NCBI RefSeq assembly: GCF_028769735.1 | Contig: NC_088177.1 | Span: 26,320,099 to 26,384,098 of the forward strand | Direction of reading: 5' to 3' | DNA from: Zonotrichia leucophrys gambelii | Lineage: Eukaryota > Chordata > Aves > Passeriformes > Passerellidae | DNA length: 64,000 nt | Part shown: positions 44,601 to 56,600 of the stretch, piece by piece | Layout of the letters: each line of letters opens with the position of its first letter | Position numbering within the stretch: the first letter of the stretch is position 1 | Notes under the pieces: generated by a model | What the model was told of the DNA's origin: nothing | The model's database searches: none | The model's input: the letters and a program-made list of their open reading frames with translations, nothing else | Program-made: the position numbers and the translations under genes

Positions 44601-47600
44601 GAATTTCTTGATTCTTGGATATTGATTTTTCATGAGTAACCAAATCCACTATTTTGAAAGTAATCTCATAACAATAATGTTGAACCTGGATCCTTGGATA
44701 TCCCAACATTTTTTGTTTGCTGCTTTATAAAATTATTTAACATTAACTTCAACTCTTTGACTGCAAGCATAAGTTAAATGGATCTGGAGATATTTGTAGT
44801 GTTCATGCTGGAAAATGCATTTTTTATTGGTTCTATTTATCTGTGGTAATTACATGAGAACCTTAACAATTTTAATCAAGTTATGGATATTTTATATCTA
44901 AAGAACCAAAATACTTCCAAAGATTCTGGTGGTTGTATACAGGAAAAATATGAATTGTTGGTACTACTGCCAATTGAGGAGAGGGACAACACAAAATGGT
45001 ATTTTTTAAAGTTATGCAAAGGATGTCATACAAAGAAAAATGTTAATGCTGTTTCCAATGTTTGCTCTGTTTAATCACATTATATAATTGAGTTTATGTG
45101 TCTTCTGACATGTGTCCTTTCAGGTATATATTCTGGACAGATTGGTTCCGTCCAGCAAAAGTCATGAGGGCCTGGAGCGATGGATCCCATGCCTTGCCAA
45201 TTGTCAATACAACGCTAGGCTGGCCCAATGGCCTCGCCATTGACTGGAGGTGAGGCCAACATAGAAGCTTTCTGAGCAAACATGGTTCTTCTTTAAACTG
45301 TTAGGGAATAAAAATAATGGAATTATGTCAGATTGGATGCACAGGCACTCTTTTCTTGAAGACTTATCTTTCAATTGGTTGAAAAGCCTTAAAATACAAG
45401 GTTTTCTCAGAATCCCTTCCCACGCACCCCAACAGCTTCTTGTAGGTTGAAGATTATTATTTAAGAAAATGCTAGTGCTTCATAACGGACATAATGTCAC
45501 TTTAAAAGATATAACATTTTCATTATTTCTAGTTCTCTGAGGCTATACTGGGTGGATGCTTTTTTTGATAAAATTGAGCACAGCACCTTTGATGGGCTGG
45601 ACAGACGGACTCTTGAACATATTACTCAGATGACTCACCCATTTGGCCTTACAATTTTTGGAGGTAAGTCTAGCACTGAAAAATATTATCTGTCATCACA
45701 GATTTTTCTTTTCATATGGTGATCTGTGAGTTTGTGACATAAAATGACAGAGATTTTGCAATACTGATTTAACCAAAAAAGTACTCTTGAAACTTCCGAC
45801 TAAAAATATGTGTTTAGTACTTCTTGCTTGTTTTTAGAACTGGTTTTATGTATATTTATTTTAAAATAATTTTAGATCGGTCAGGTAATTCATGTAGTGC
45901 AACAAGTCAGATATGCTGTACTAATTATAGCTTCCAAGGTGAGCTGTTCATGCTGAACAGACAAAGTGGAACACCACTCCAGAGATGGTCAACATTTCAG
46001 GATTTCTAATAATTATATGTAAAGTTTATTGCTGGATTTATGTTGCATCTGAAGAAAGATGTCAGTATGTGACCTTTTTTGATTGTGTATAAAAATATCT
46101 TCAAAAATACTCTGAAATTATCTGTGAATTAGTCTTAATGAATTACTTAAAATTGCCTTGGAATTTGAAATTCTAGTTGGGTTTTTTATATGCCAATTTC
46201 AGTAAAATTTGAGAGGGCTTCCCTAAGTTATGTAAGTTATGTCTGCCTATGACCGAAGGCTCACTTTGACAGCATTATAAGTGGTGAAGGTCCTTTTGTC
46301 GTTTTCATGAAACAATTACAAAAAATGGTTAAATTTTCATGAAAATTCTTTTAAAGCTTTTTTATGATACTTGATCTTTTATGTCATATTTCTGTATAAT
46401 ATGTTAAATATTTTTCAAAACAGGTTATGCCTATTTCACTGATTGGAGACTTGGTGGAATAGTTCGAGTCAGGAAGTCTGATGGAGGAGAAATGACTATT
46501 ATTAGGAGGGGCATCAGTAACATCATGCACGTTAAAGCATATGACGCTCATTCCCAAATAGGTGAGCTCCTTTCTTCTGCAGAGGGAGGATGTGATATAG
46601 GGAACAAAAGACAAAATGTCAGGACAGCAGATTTCCAGTTTCAATTCTATGAATGGCTTCACTGAATCATAACTGACAGGCACAGGAGGCAGCATAGGCA
46701 CTTGCAATCACACATTGTTTATTTCCAGTTGTTTAAATCCATTGTTTTATTGCCTCCAGTCACTGCTTTGTGACTGGATGCAATTTCCCTCTACCCCTTC
46801 TATTACTGTACTTAACAACTAAGCAAAATGAATTTGATTCTGTTGTGTTTTCTGTAATTGTATCACCAACTACCACTTCATATTTCTCCTTTTCTGGTAG
46901 AAGTTTTATTTAAACTAAATTATTTATTTTGAGGAATTGGGTAAATATTTATTAATCAAATTACTATTCTTCAAGTAATTACTATGTATAAATCACTAAT
47001 TTTTTCTTATTTTCTCATTTTCTCAAATTCTATGCAATTGTATGATCTAAGCCAAAGATTTGGTATTGTAGTTAATTTTGTGAAACAGCCAGTATACTCA
47101 TCAGACAAATGATTTAATCTAAGGTTCACAGATTACTTGGTGTCAAAAGATTGATCTGTTCTCGCAGTCTTGATCAGACAGAGATTCTCTTTTGTGGTAG
47201 TTTATTTATTTCCAGACAGTTGCTGAAAATTGTCAGAAAATTGGATGAAATTTAATAGTAAGTTTTTGTCTTCCATAAACATTTATGTCAGGAAGAGTAT
47301 ATGGAATCCAACACTCTTTTATGATACTGCTACTATTGCTGTCACTGAGCTTGACCTTATTGTGCAGTGTATGCAAAACCAGGACTTCCTACAGCACTTT
47401 TTTACAGTTATTGTGCACTTTTAATAGTTGCCAAGATGTTGTCTGCAGTGTGTGCATTGATCTTCTCTATCACTATTTAAGGCTCTAACTACTGTAATAG
47501 AGGCACAAATCCCAATGGAGACTGCAGCCATTTCTGCTTCCCAGTTCCAAACTTTCAGAGAGTTTGTGGGTGTCCTTATGGCATGAAGCTGGCTCCGAAT

Positions 47601-50600
47601 CAACTGACATGCGTTGAAGATCCATCCAATGAGCCGCCCACCTTGCAGTGCGGCTCCCACTCATTTGCCTGCGGAAATGGAAGATGTGTGCCTCGATACT
47701 ATCAGTGTGATGGTGTTGATGATTGCCATGATAACAGTGATGAACAAAACTGTGGTTCTTTAAGTAAGTAACCCCTGTAATCTGCAGTTAGTGCTCCTTG
47801 TTTGCAGTTCAGGGAATTTAATGAGTCAGTTTGGCTTCATGGGAATAAACTACAATTTTTTAGTATTGCATCTGTGAACAAATCCTGAAATCTTCCTGAG
47901 AAATTAGTTACTTTGGAAAATACTTGGAATGTAATTAATTACTTTGGAAATTATATCGTGATTTAATACATGATTCAGTACCAGCCACCTAAACAATGCA
48001 TGAAAAAATTCATATCTCACTATTCTCAAAATTCATTTTACAGAGTAACAAACATATATTTTCTAAAGAAAAATGTTGTCTTTATTCTTATTTTTTTTGT
48101 AAATTTTGAAAGATATTGGAATATCAATAGCTTGCCTAATTTGGATGTGTGGAGAGGAACAAGCCATCTTAGTATAGATGAAGACCCTTCAAAACTGGCA
48201 CCATAAGAAAAACAACAAAACCATCTACATTGCCTAACTTTAAGATAATAGCAGCGCTATTTATTTCAATTAATAACAGAATAAAATACTTGTTTTTCAT
48301 AATATTTGGGCAATGCTGATCTATTTGTTACATCTGGATTTTAACAGTTAAGTAAATTAAAAACACAATGGTTCATTTCCTGGTTTTACAGTAAAGTGTC
48401 TCACACAAAATATTTTGTTGTTCAAGTAAATGAGAGAACAGTGAGATAATCGCAGTTGATAAGACATTGAAGAGATAATAAGATACTGAAGATATCGAAG
48501 AGGCTTTTATGACATATCTGGTGCTTCTTCAGAGTAAATTATTTTAAATTACAAACAAGAAAATAGGACAGAGTAGTAAAATGTGATCCCTAATGCACAG
48601 GACTAACTAGTATGACTGAGGTATAAACTGTTTCTTATTAATGGGCCATTTTAGAATAACTAGAATATCTTTTGGGGAAAAGTATAAAGCAAATGGTCAC
48701 TAGAAGATGTTAGATTTCTTGTTCTTTAGATTGTTGTGGAGTGGTTAACTGTTTAATTTTTTATTGCTTCCTGCAGTTTAAAAAAAGCTTGTTCAGTTCT
48801 GCAGCATGTTGCATAACAGACATTTTAATTCTAAGCAATGTGCACTTTAGAATTTGGTGCATATTTTACGCATTCTCTAAGTGTAATGAATACTGATAAC
48901 TGTTGCAGGAAAGGCAAGTTTTTAAGATCTTTATAAAGACTTTTTTTTTTTTTTTTTTATTCAGACAATACTTGTGCTTCTTCAGCTTTTACCTGTGCCA
49001 GCGGACAGTGTATTCCGGGTCGCTGGCATTGTGATAAACATAATGACTGTTTTGATGGCAGTGATGAATTGAATTGTCCTACACAAGGACCCTCTTCATG
49101 CCCTGCAACCCAGTTCACCTGTGATAATAGAAGATGTATTCCAAGAATCTGGCTATGTGATACTGATAATGACTGTGGTGATGGCTCAGATGAAAAAAAC
49201 TGCAGTGAGTATCATGAATATTTGTTGTTTTTATAGTCAGCTGTGCATGTCTTCATAGATATATCTGTTGGTATGAGGACAATAAATGAAATTGGGAAAA
49301 AGGACTAGTATCTAATTTAGACTGATATTTTGTAGTCCTTAAAATGTGGAAAACTTGTCTAATTTGAAGTTCCAGGGCCAAGTAGAATGTGGAGAAATAC
49401 TTAAAAAATTAAAAGGGGCAAATGTGATAATCATAATCATGGTGCTGCATAATGTCATCCACTGTAATTAGCAAAAAGCAGTTAAAGCTGAGATGTTCTA
49501 AACACCTACTTCATGAGTGATCTCTTTGATGGCTGTTGGTTAGTCAGCTAACCTAGACTGGAAGTTTTTACCAGAAGTAAAGTAGTAGCTTTTTCATATA
49601 CTTTCTTTTGAGCTATTTACCACTATGTGGAAGCTTCTGCTTATTTTCCATGAGCCCAAGCCTACATATAAATGAAAAATTACCTGATATTAATTATTTA
49701 GTGCTTATAATTTATATGATTACTAGTTGCTGTATGATATGCTGCAAGTTAGGGATAATGTTCTTTTACTTTCTCAGCAATATGCTGCTTTCAAAAGAGA
49801 GGAAAGAAACACATTTGCATTTATTGTCATTCTTAATAGCTTTCACAGGTACTTGTGAACCCAGGCAATTCCAGTGTCCAGACCATCGCTGCATCGACCC
49901 ATTCTATGTCTGCGACGGGGACAAAGATTGTATAGATGGTGCTGATGAGCATGACTGCAGTAAGTGTAACTTTCTTTGTTGAATGTCTCTTTATTGTTTC
50001 CTCACACCTGCCCCCACAGGAGTCCTTGGGGATCCCATATTACCAGCTCCAACACAGCATAATAAACCTATCCATAAATTAATCCTGCTTGTGATGCTTT
50101 TGATCTCTGGGCTGCTTGTGGAGGGCTGAAATCTGTTTCCTCTGTTTTCTGTGAATTACAAAGTCACTGCATTTTCTGTGTCTCAGGGAAATGATGGTCT
50201 TCAGTGGAATTGATACCATATCAGACTTAAGCACCTGTAGGGTAAATCTGAAGCAGTCTAGCTCTGTAAAATAAATAAATAACATTCAATATTTTTAAAT
50301 TTTGTAGTATATAACTGCAGCGCCACAGAGTTTAAATGTCTAAGTGGAGACCAGTGCATCAGCACCTACTACCAGTGTGATGGCGTTTTTGACTGTAACG
50401 ATCACTCAGACGAGGCCAATTGCCGTAAGTATATTGATGCTGAAAGAAATACTTCAGTTATTAAGTGATGCTTTTGGAGATATCCTTTAATCTGCTATGT
50501 CGAATACTGCCTTTGAAATCTTAATATTCTTTTCAGAGAAACTTGTCTTTACATCATTTTCCTGAGCAGGAATTTCAAACACAGATTCCAGTGCAAGAAT

Positions 50601-53600
50601 ATCATAGAATCATAAAATGGCTTGGGTTGGAATGAACCTTAAAGACAATCTAATTTCAACCCCCCTTCCTTAGGCAGAGACACCTTTCACTAGACCAGGT
50701 TGCTCAAAGCCCCATCCCACCTGGTCTTGAACACTTCCAGGAATATGGCATCCACAATTTCTCTGGAAAACCTGTTCCAGTGCCTCACCTTCCTCACAGT
50801 AAAGAATTTATTCCTAATATAAAATCTAAACCTGTTTTCTTTCAGTTTGAAGCCATTCCTCTTTGTCCTGTAACTACATGCCCTTTTAAAAATTTTCTCC
50901 CCATTTTTCGGTACCTGAAGGGAGCCTATAAGAAAGGCCACAGTAAGGTCACCCTTAAGCTTACTCTTTTCCAGGGAGCACAATTTTAATTCTTTTAGTC
51001 TTTTCTTGTAGGAGAGGTGCTTCATCCCTCCAACAATCTTGGAACTAAGCAGATTATGCTAGCGAGAGTAGATGGCTCAGACAAAGAGGACAGTTTGCAT
51101 TCCTTTTAGCTATAACATTTTGTTTTACTTGGCATTTCAGTCACAGGATTTTAAAGCAAAATAAAGTTTGTTAATCTGAAAATCTGGTATTCACGAGAGT
51201 TAGATTGAAAGTTTTTTTGAGTAATTTTTTACACTTAAATTAGTCAAAATGCTACAACACAGGGTGGTGAAAAAGAAACTGATTTTCTGTAGCTTTGGAC
51301 AGGTACATAGGTATAAATATGTGTTTGCTCAAGGTATAACAATAGTTGAATTGCCTTGTTGACCACATTATAAAGTAGGAGTTAAATTAGTCACATTTTG
51401 AAATGTCCTGCAGATTGACTGTGAATCCATGGCCGGATCTAAAAGCAACACAGTTCTTAATAGCACTGTAACTATAAGTTATATAAGAGATGAACTGAAC
51501 ATAGGGGTTTTGCTTCTCAGTCTAAAGTTGAAACAGCTTCTGAACTGTTGCATGTCACTGTTCTAGCTACAAGACCACCAGGGATGTGCCACCAGCATGA
51601 ATTCCAGTGTCAATCAGATGGCAGTTGTATTCCTGATCACTGGGAATGTGATGGCCATGTTGATTGTGCAGATGGCTCAGATGAGCATCACAGGTGTCCT
51701 CCCAGAACATGTCCTCCGTCGCTTTTCCGCTGCGACAATGGCAACTGCGTGTACCGCGCGTGGATCTGTGATGGGGATAACGACTGCAGGGACATGAGCG
51801 ATGAGAGGGACTGCCCAACTCAGCCCTTCCGGTGCCCCAGCTGGCAGTGGCAGTGTCCAGGTCACAGTATCTGTGTGAACCTCAGCAAAGTATGTGACAA
51901 TTCTGCTGACTGTCCTAATGGAGCTGATGAATCCCCACTGTGCAGTAAGTTACTCTTCAAGTATTTACTGTAGACTATGTGTCATTTCTTCAGAAAGAAA
52001 TGGAATACTCAGCATGCTCTATTTTATGTCACAGTGTTTCTGATGGAAATGTAAGCACAATGTAATTTGAGCTCAAGTGGAACTTGCTTTCAGTGAAAAG
52101 ATACTGCAATGATGACTGAGGAATTCATTTGCTCTGTCCAATCTTGTGCTCTGAATTCCAGTGTGACTTCCACTGACTTTAGATTTTCATATAACTACAT
52201 GTGAATGAACTTTGTGTTCCTGGACACATTCACTAAAGCATAGTATGCTTTATATTCAGATGAAATGTGATTCAGTCCTTAATATTCTCTTTTAAATTTT
52301 TAACTTCAAGAATCATGATTAAAATCAAGAAGTTAATTTGTAGCAAGAATTTGTATTTATGTTGATTATGAATTGATTTAAACATAATCTTTTTCTTTCC
52401 TTCTTTCCTCCTTTTTCTCTTTAATCAATGCACATTCTCAGATGAACCCCAGCCAGGTATGATTATAAACTATTTTAAATTATTATTTATACAACTTTAG
52501 GATTGGAGTGGTAAAGTAAAATTTCTTATATTTCTAGCTATTTTTGAAAAAGTTGTTGTATATAATTAGACAGCCTTCTGTTTGAAATTCATTTGATGAG
52601 ATTCAGGACATGTGATGTTGATACCTGCCTTAATGCGCACTGTGTATGCTGCATTTTGCATAATCACCACAGTCCTTTCTCACACTGCATAACTGAGATT
52701 CTGCAGTCATTTTAGTAGCAATATTTGGCTAATAATACAATTGTAAAGATTTAAATTTATCACAGGAAGCATTTGTTGACTATTTGCTTATCTCTCTCCC
52801 CAACCCGTCTTCAGATCAGGAAAGCTGCTCTGACAATAATGCTGGCTGTACTCATGAATGTATTCAAGGACCTTTTGGAGCTCAGTGTACCTGTCCTATT
52901 GGATACCAGCTTGCAAATGACTCCAAGACCTGTGAAGATATTAATGAATGTGACCCTCCAGGCTTTTGTAGTCAGCACTGTTACAACGAGAGAGGATCTT
53001 TTAGGTGTTATTGTGATGAAGGATACATTCTAGAAGCCAATGGGAGGATTTGTAAAGCAGCAGGTGAGAAACATTGATGTCAGTGTAAGAATGACAGCAG
53101 TGCCTGAGAACTGTCCAGCTTTGTGTCTCAGTTTGAAAGACAGGTGTCTGCCAAAGAAGGTGGAATGGAAAACATGACGTCCTTCTCTCCAAATTATACT
53201 AACTTTGAAATGAAGGAGCTTTCAGGCAAAGATATGGGAAAAGGAATAGCAGTTCTTTATTAATATATATACACATGTAGATATGTGTAACAAGACAAAC
53301 AGCCAACACCTCTGGCGGCAGCAGCAGCGAACCGAACCGAACGGAACCGAACGGAACGGAACCGGAGCCCAGGGGCCGCCTCCCTTGGGCTGCGGGCGCT
53401 TCCCTTCGCTGCAGTTCCGCTCGCGGCCGCCAGGGGCGCTGCTGGCTCCGGCCCGGCCGGGCGGCTGCGGTGATTGCCCTGCGCCGGCAGGGGGCGCTGT
53501 GGCGCGAGCTCGGCTGCGTCTGCCTCGCGGGGTAATGGCAGCGGGCCGGATCGGGAATTGGGCTGCAGTAGGAACCTCGGAGTGGCGGCTGGAACCCCAG

Positions 53601-56600
53601 AGTAGCAAAGGAAATGTATCAGAAACTCCACACCTGTAGCCGGAGCCGCAGGGGTCTCCCGGCAGGCAGGAGTGCAGGGTTGGAGTGTAGCGAAAACCCG
53701 GAGCAGTGGCAGAAAAACAACCGGGCTGGGCAGCGGCAGGCCCGCTCCGTGCAGCCGGAGGAGAGCCTCTTTGGAGGGGGCTCGAGGTCCCGGGTTTTCC
53801 CCTGAGACACTCAGGTAGATGGGGAGGCCCTTTCTAATGCGACAGGGTGTTAATAAGGTGTCAGTCGACCAGCTGCTCTTACAAGCAGAGACTCACCCAC
53901 AGTAAGGAAGAAGCAATACAGGGTTGGGCGCTGGCAGTGGCATCAGCTCGACCGACCGTGCTCCTCTGATGCCGACAGCAAAAGCATGGAGTCCAGCCCA
54001 GCCCCTCAGTCCCCAGCCAAAATCTCGAGTTATTGCTGCCCTTCCCGAGAAAATGCCCCTCAGCTAGATAGTGCAGGCAGCTGCACTCGTCCCCCTTTGC
54101 CTGGGCTATATCCTTTGTCTCTCTTAAGTACCAGTCGTTAATTATCTTTTAGCAACAAATGGGAGAAAATTCCCTGAGAGAAAGCAACTAAAGGGAAAAT
54201 CCTAACTGCTAACACTTTGCCTTTATGATCTTTTTCTCTTAAAAGCGGTGATTTTAGAGCTGTTCATGGCAGATGACCATGAGAATTAAAACTGTCAGCT
54301 CTAGGGTTAATTAGAAACTAATATTTCATAGAAATAGTATATTTAAATGAACACTTTTTTTTTAGCTTGCAATGATCAAAAATAATATTTTGAAGAAAAG
54401 CAATGTCAGAGGCTTGTAAGCCATAGCCCAAAATTAACTTTTTATAAAGTTCAATGCTCACAAAGTGTTTAAATCCCAGCCTCTCATAAGACTTACCTGG
54501 TGCCTGTGCTGTTCTTTGCTCATTTCTAAGGAGCAGACATCACTGATGCAGCCTAGATGCCAGTTGTTCTTGGTCTCTTTTATACTACACTGACAGGGCA
54601 GAGAAGCCATAAACCCCGTGGAATTTATCTTTACAAGTTTCCTGGTTTAGGGATATACTCAGGTTGTGGAAGACACTTGCATTTTCCCTGCACGTAAGCT
54701 TGGCCATTACTAATAGGGAGTTTCTTGTACTTTGCTGTCTTTATGGTTGATGCTCTTCAGTTATCTTTTAGCATCTTATCTGTGCAACCTAATTACAGCA
54801 ATCTACGGCTTTCCTGTAATCTGCTTCTTCTCCCTTGTTCCCACATGGTCTAAAGGGGGAAAAAAGAGAAGATGGGTTACAGAGGAGGGAGACCAGGCTG
54901 AGTAGATTAATTGGAGGTGCCAAAAACTTTGGGAGTTGAATCGGGAGTGGGAGATGAAAGAGTTTTATGGAGGAATGAGTGCTGGATGTCAGCAGCAAAC
55001 TGGTTAGACAGTGGGCAATAGGACCCTAGGTCCAGACAGGAGCCTGGGAGGGAAGTCTGTAAAAAGAGTTATGGAGAAAAGCCAATGTAGATTTAAAAGT
55101 CAGGATGGATAGACTGGATATGATACTATATCTTGGCCTGGGAATTGATTTAAATTTGTCCTTTCAATATTTATGTCTAGATACTACAGTGTTGATGCTA
55201 TAAAGTCATGTTAAATTACTCAGTGTTTCTTTTTCTCCCAGTTACTGTTGAATAGCTCATTGGTTTATTTTAATTTCTATTCCTCTGACAGAATCTGGGA
55301 ATCTTCTTTTGCTGGTGGCAAGTCGTAACCAAATTGTTGTGGATAACATCACTTCTCAGTCACACAGTATTTATTCTCTGGTTCGGGATGGGACAAATAT
55401 TGTGGCTATTGATTTTGATTCAGTCACAGATCGCATCTTTTGGTCTGATACAACACAGGATAAAATCTGGAGTGCTTATCAAAATGGGACTGACCGAAAA
55501 ATAGTAAGTTTTGCTGAGTAAGTTTTCTTGTCTTTTATGGAGAGAAAATGAAGACACTGCATCTTTAGTTAATGAAGGAGAAGGGGAAAATCCAAGTATA
55601 GTAAGAAAAGAGGTAACAGAGACAAAGTGAAACAACTTTGTAGATAAGCTAAGCTAACATTTCAAATAGCTGTTTGAAAAGGGAAACTGAATGCTTTCAA
55701 GAAGCCCTTTTTAAAGCATCACAATATAAACTGATTTTCCTATTAGTAAATTCTAACCCCTTCAATAGACCTGCTGAAGTTAGTAGGAGTGTTTGGGTTT
55801 GTGCTTTGCCATCATTTTGGATATGTACGTTGTGATTCATTCTGCATTGTAGACCTAGAAGATATTGGAAACTTGGTTCATAATTTTCCATATCTGTAGA
55901 AATGCAAAGGGTAAAATTTAATATAGTCTTTTTTATTCCTCTCCCCCACCTGCTTTTTTGTTCTTGAACAGGTGTTTGACAGTGGTGTCACTGTGACTGA
56001 GAGTATAGCAGTGGATTGGGTGGGTCGTAACCTTTACTGGACAGACTTTGTTCTGGAAACAATTGAAGTCTCCAGAATGGATGGGAGCCACAGGACTGTG
56101 CTGATCAGTGAAAATATAACAAACCCAAGAGGACTAGTGTTAGATCCTAGAACTGAGTAAGATTTTTCATTTTATTTTTTATTAAGATACTTATTTTATG
56201 ATGTAGCTATTAAAATTTAAGACGTGTCCAAATTGTATTGGAATTGTAAATGACAAGTGGAAGTAACAACTTAGAACAATTTAGTGTGTTTGCAGAGTTG
56301 ATTAATATTTCAAGTCATTAAGTAATTACTGGTGATATGTAGTTCTGTTTCAGTGCAACAAGATGTTTTTTTACCTATAAAATATTTTTCTTCCTTTGCT
56401 TCTGAGTTAAGAAGTATTAATTCAAAATTATGATGTATCACTTCAGTTGGTGGTATACCACAAAAAATGTCATTTCATGTCATATGCCTACCTTCATACT
56501 TCCAAGTCTGAAATAATTATCCAGATTGTATTGTTATCACAGAAGCACCTTCCCATTTCAGACAGCAAGTGGTATAGAGTTAATGTGATGATTTGAACTG

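Larger units (their letters stand above)
53124..54214 (-). mobile_element. Solo LTR of an endogenous retrovirus, antisense in intron 26
   Basis: This is a 1091-bp element with TGT...ACA ends flanked by an exact 5-bp duplication, CTTTG. Read on the minus strand it starts TGTTAGCAGTTAGG. It carries an AATAAA signal (53256-53261) followed by a GAACTGCTATTCC stretch and ends CAAACTGAGACA. This AATAAA-GAACTGCTATTCC context resembles avian ERV LTRs I recognise, though the subfamily is uncertain. The middle (about 53310-53800) is very GC- and CpG-rich, including a CGGAAC-type iteration at 53329-53364. No gag, pol or env sequence is present, so it is a recombination product of a provirus. Minus-strand open frames inside it are not genes. 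Confidence 0.82.

Noticed and set aside
50690..51025. 111-codon minus-strand frame as a host gene
   Set aside because: It is the C-terminal end of CR1 ORF2 in a truncated LINE copy.
51567..51865. Antisense and alternate-frame open frames over the LA13-15 exon
   Set aside because: Shadows of the conserved coding exon.
52784..52814. In-frame extension of exon 26 upstream of its acceptor
   Set aside because: A frame is open from 52784, but the pyrimidine-rich CCGTCTTCAG acceptor and phase matching with exon 25 support 52815 as the exon start.
53222..53631. Minus-strand open frames of 123-128 codons and the plus-strand 118-codon frame in the GC-rich region
   Set aside because: They lie wholly inside the solo LTR. 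Open frames in several registers are a by-product of high GC content, and no domain is present.
53077..54594. Alternative LTR boundaries using the TGTCAGTGTA / ACTGACA inverted pair
   Set aside because: The flanks (TTGA and GGGC) show no target duplication, whereas 53124-54214 has an exact CTTTG pair and TG/CA ends.
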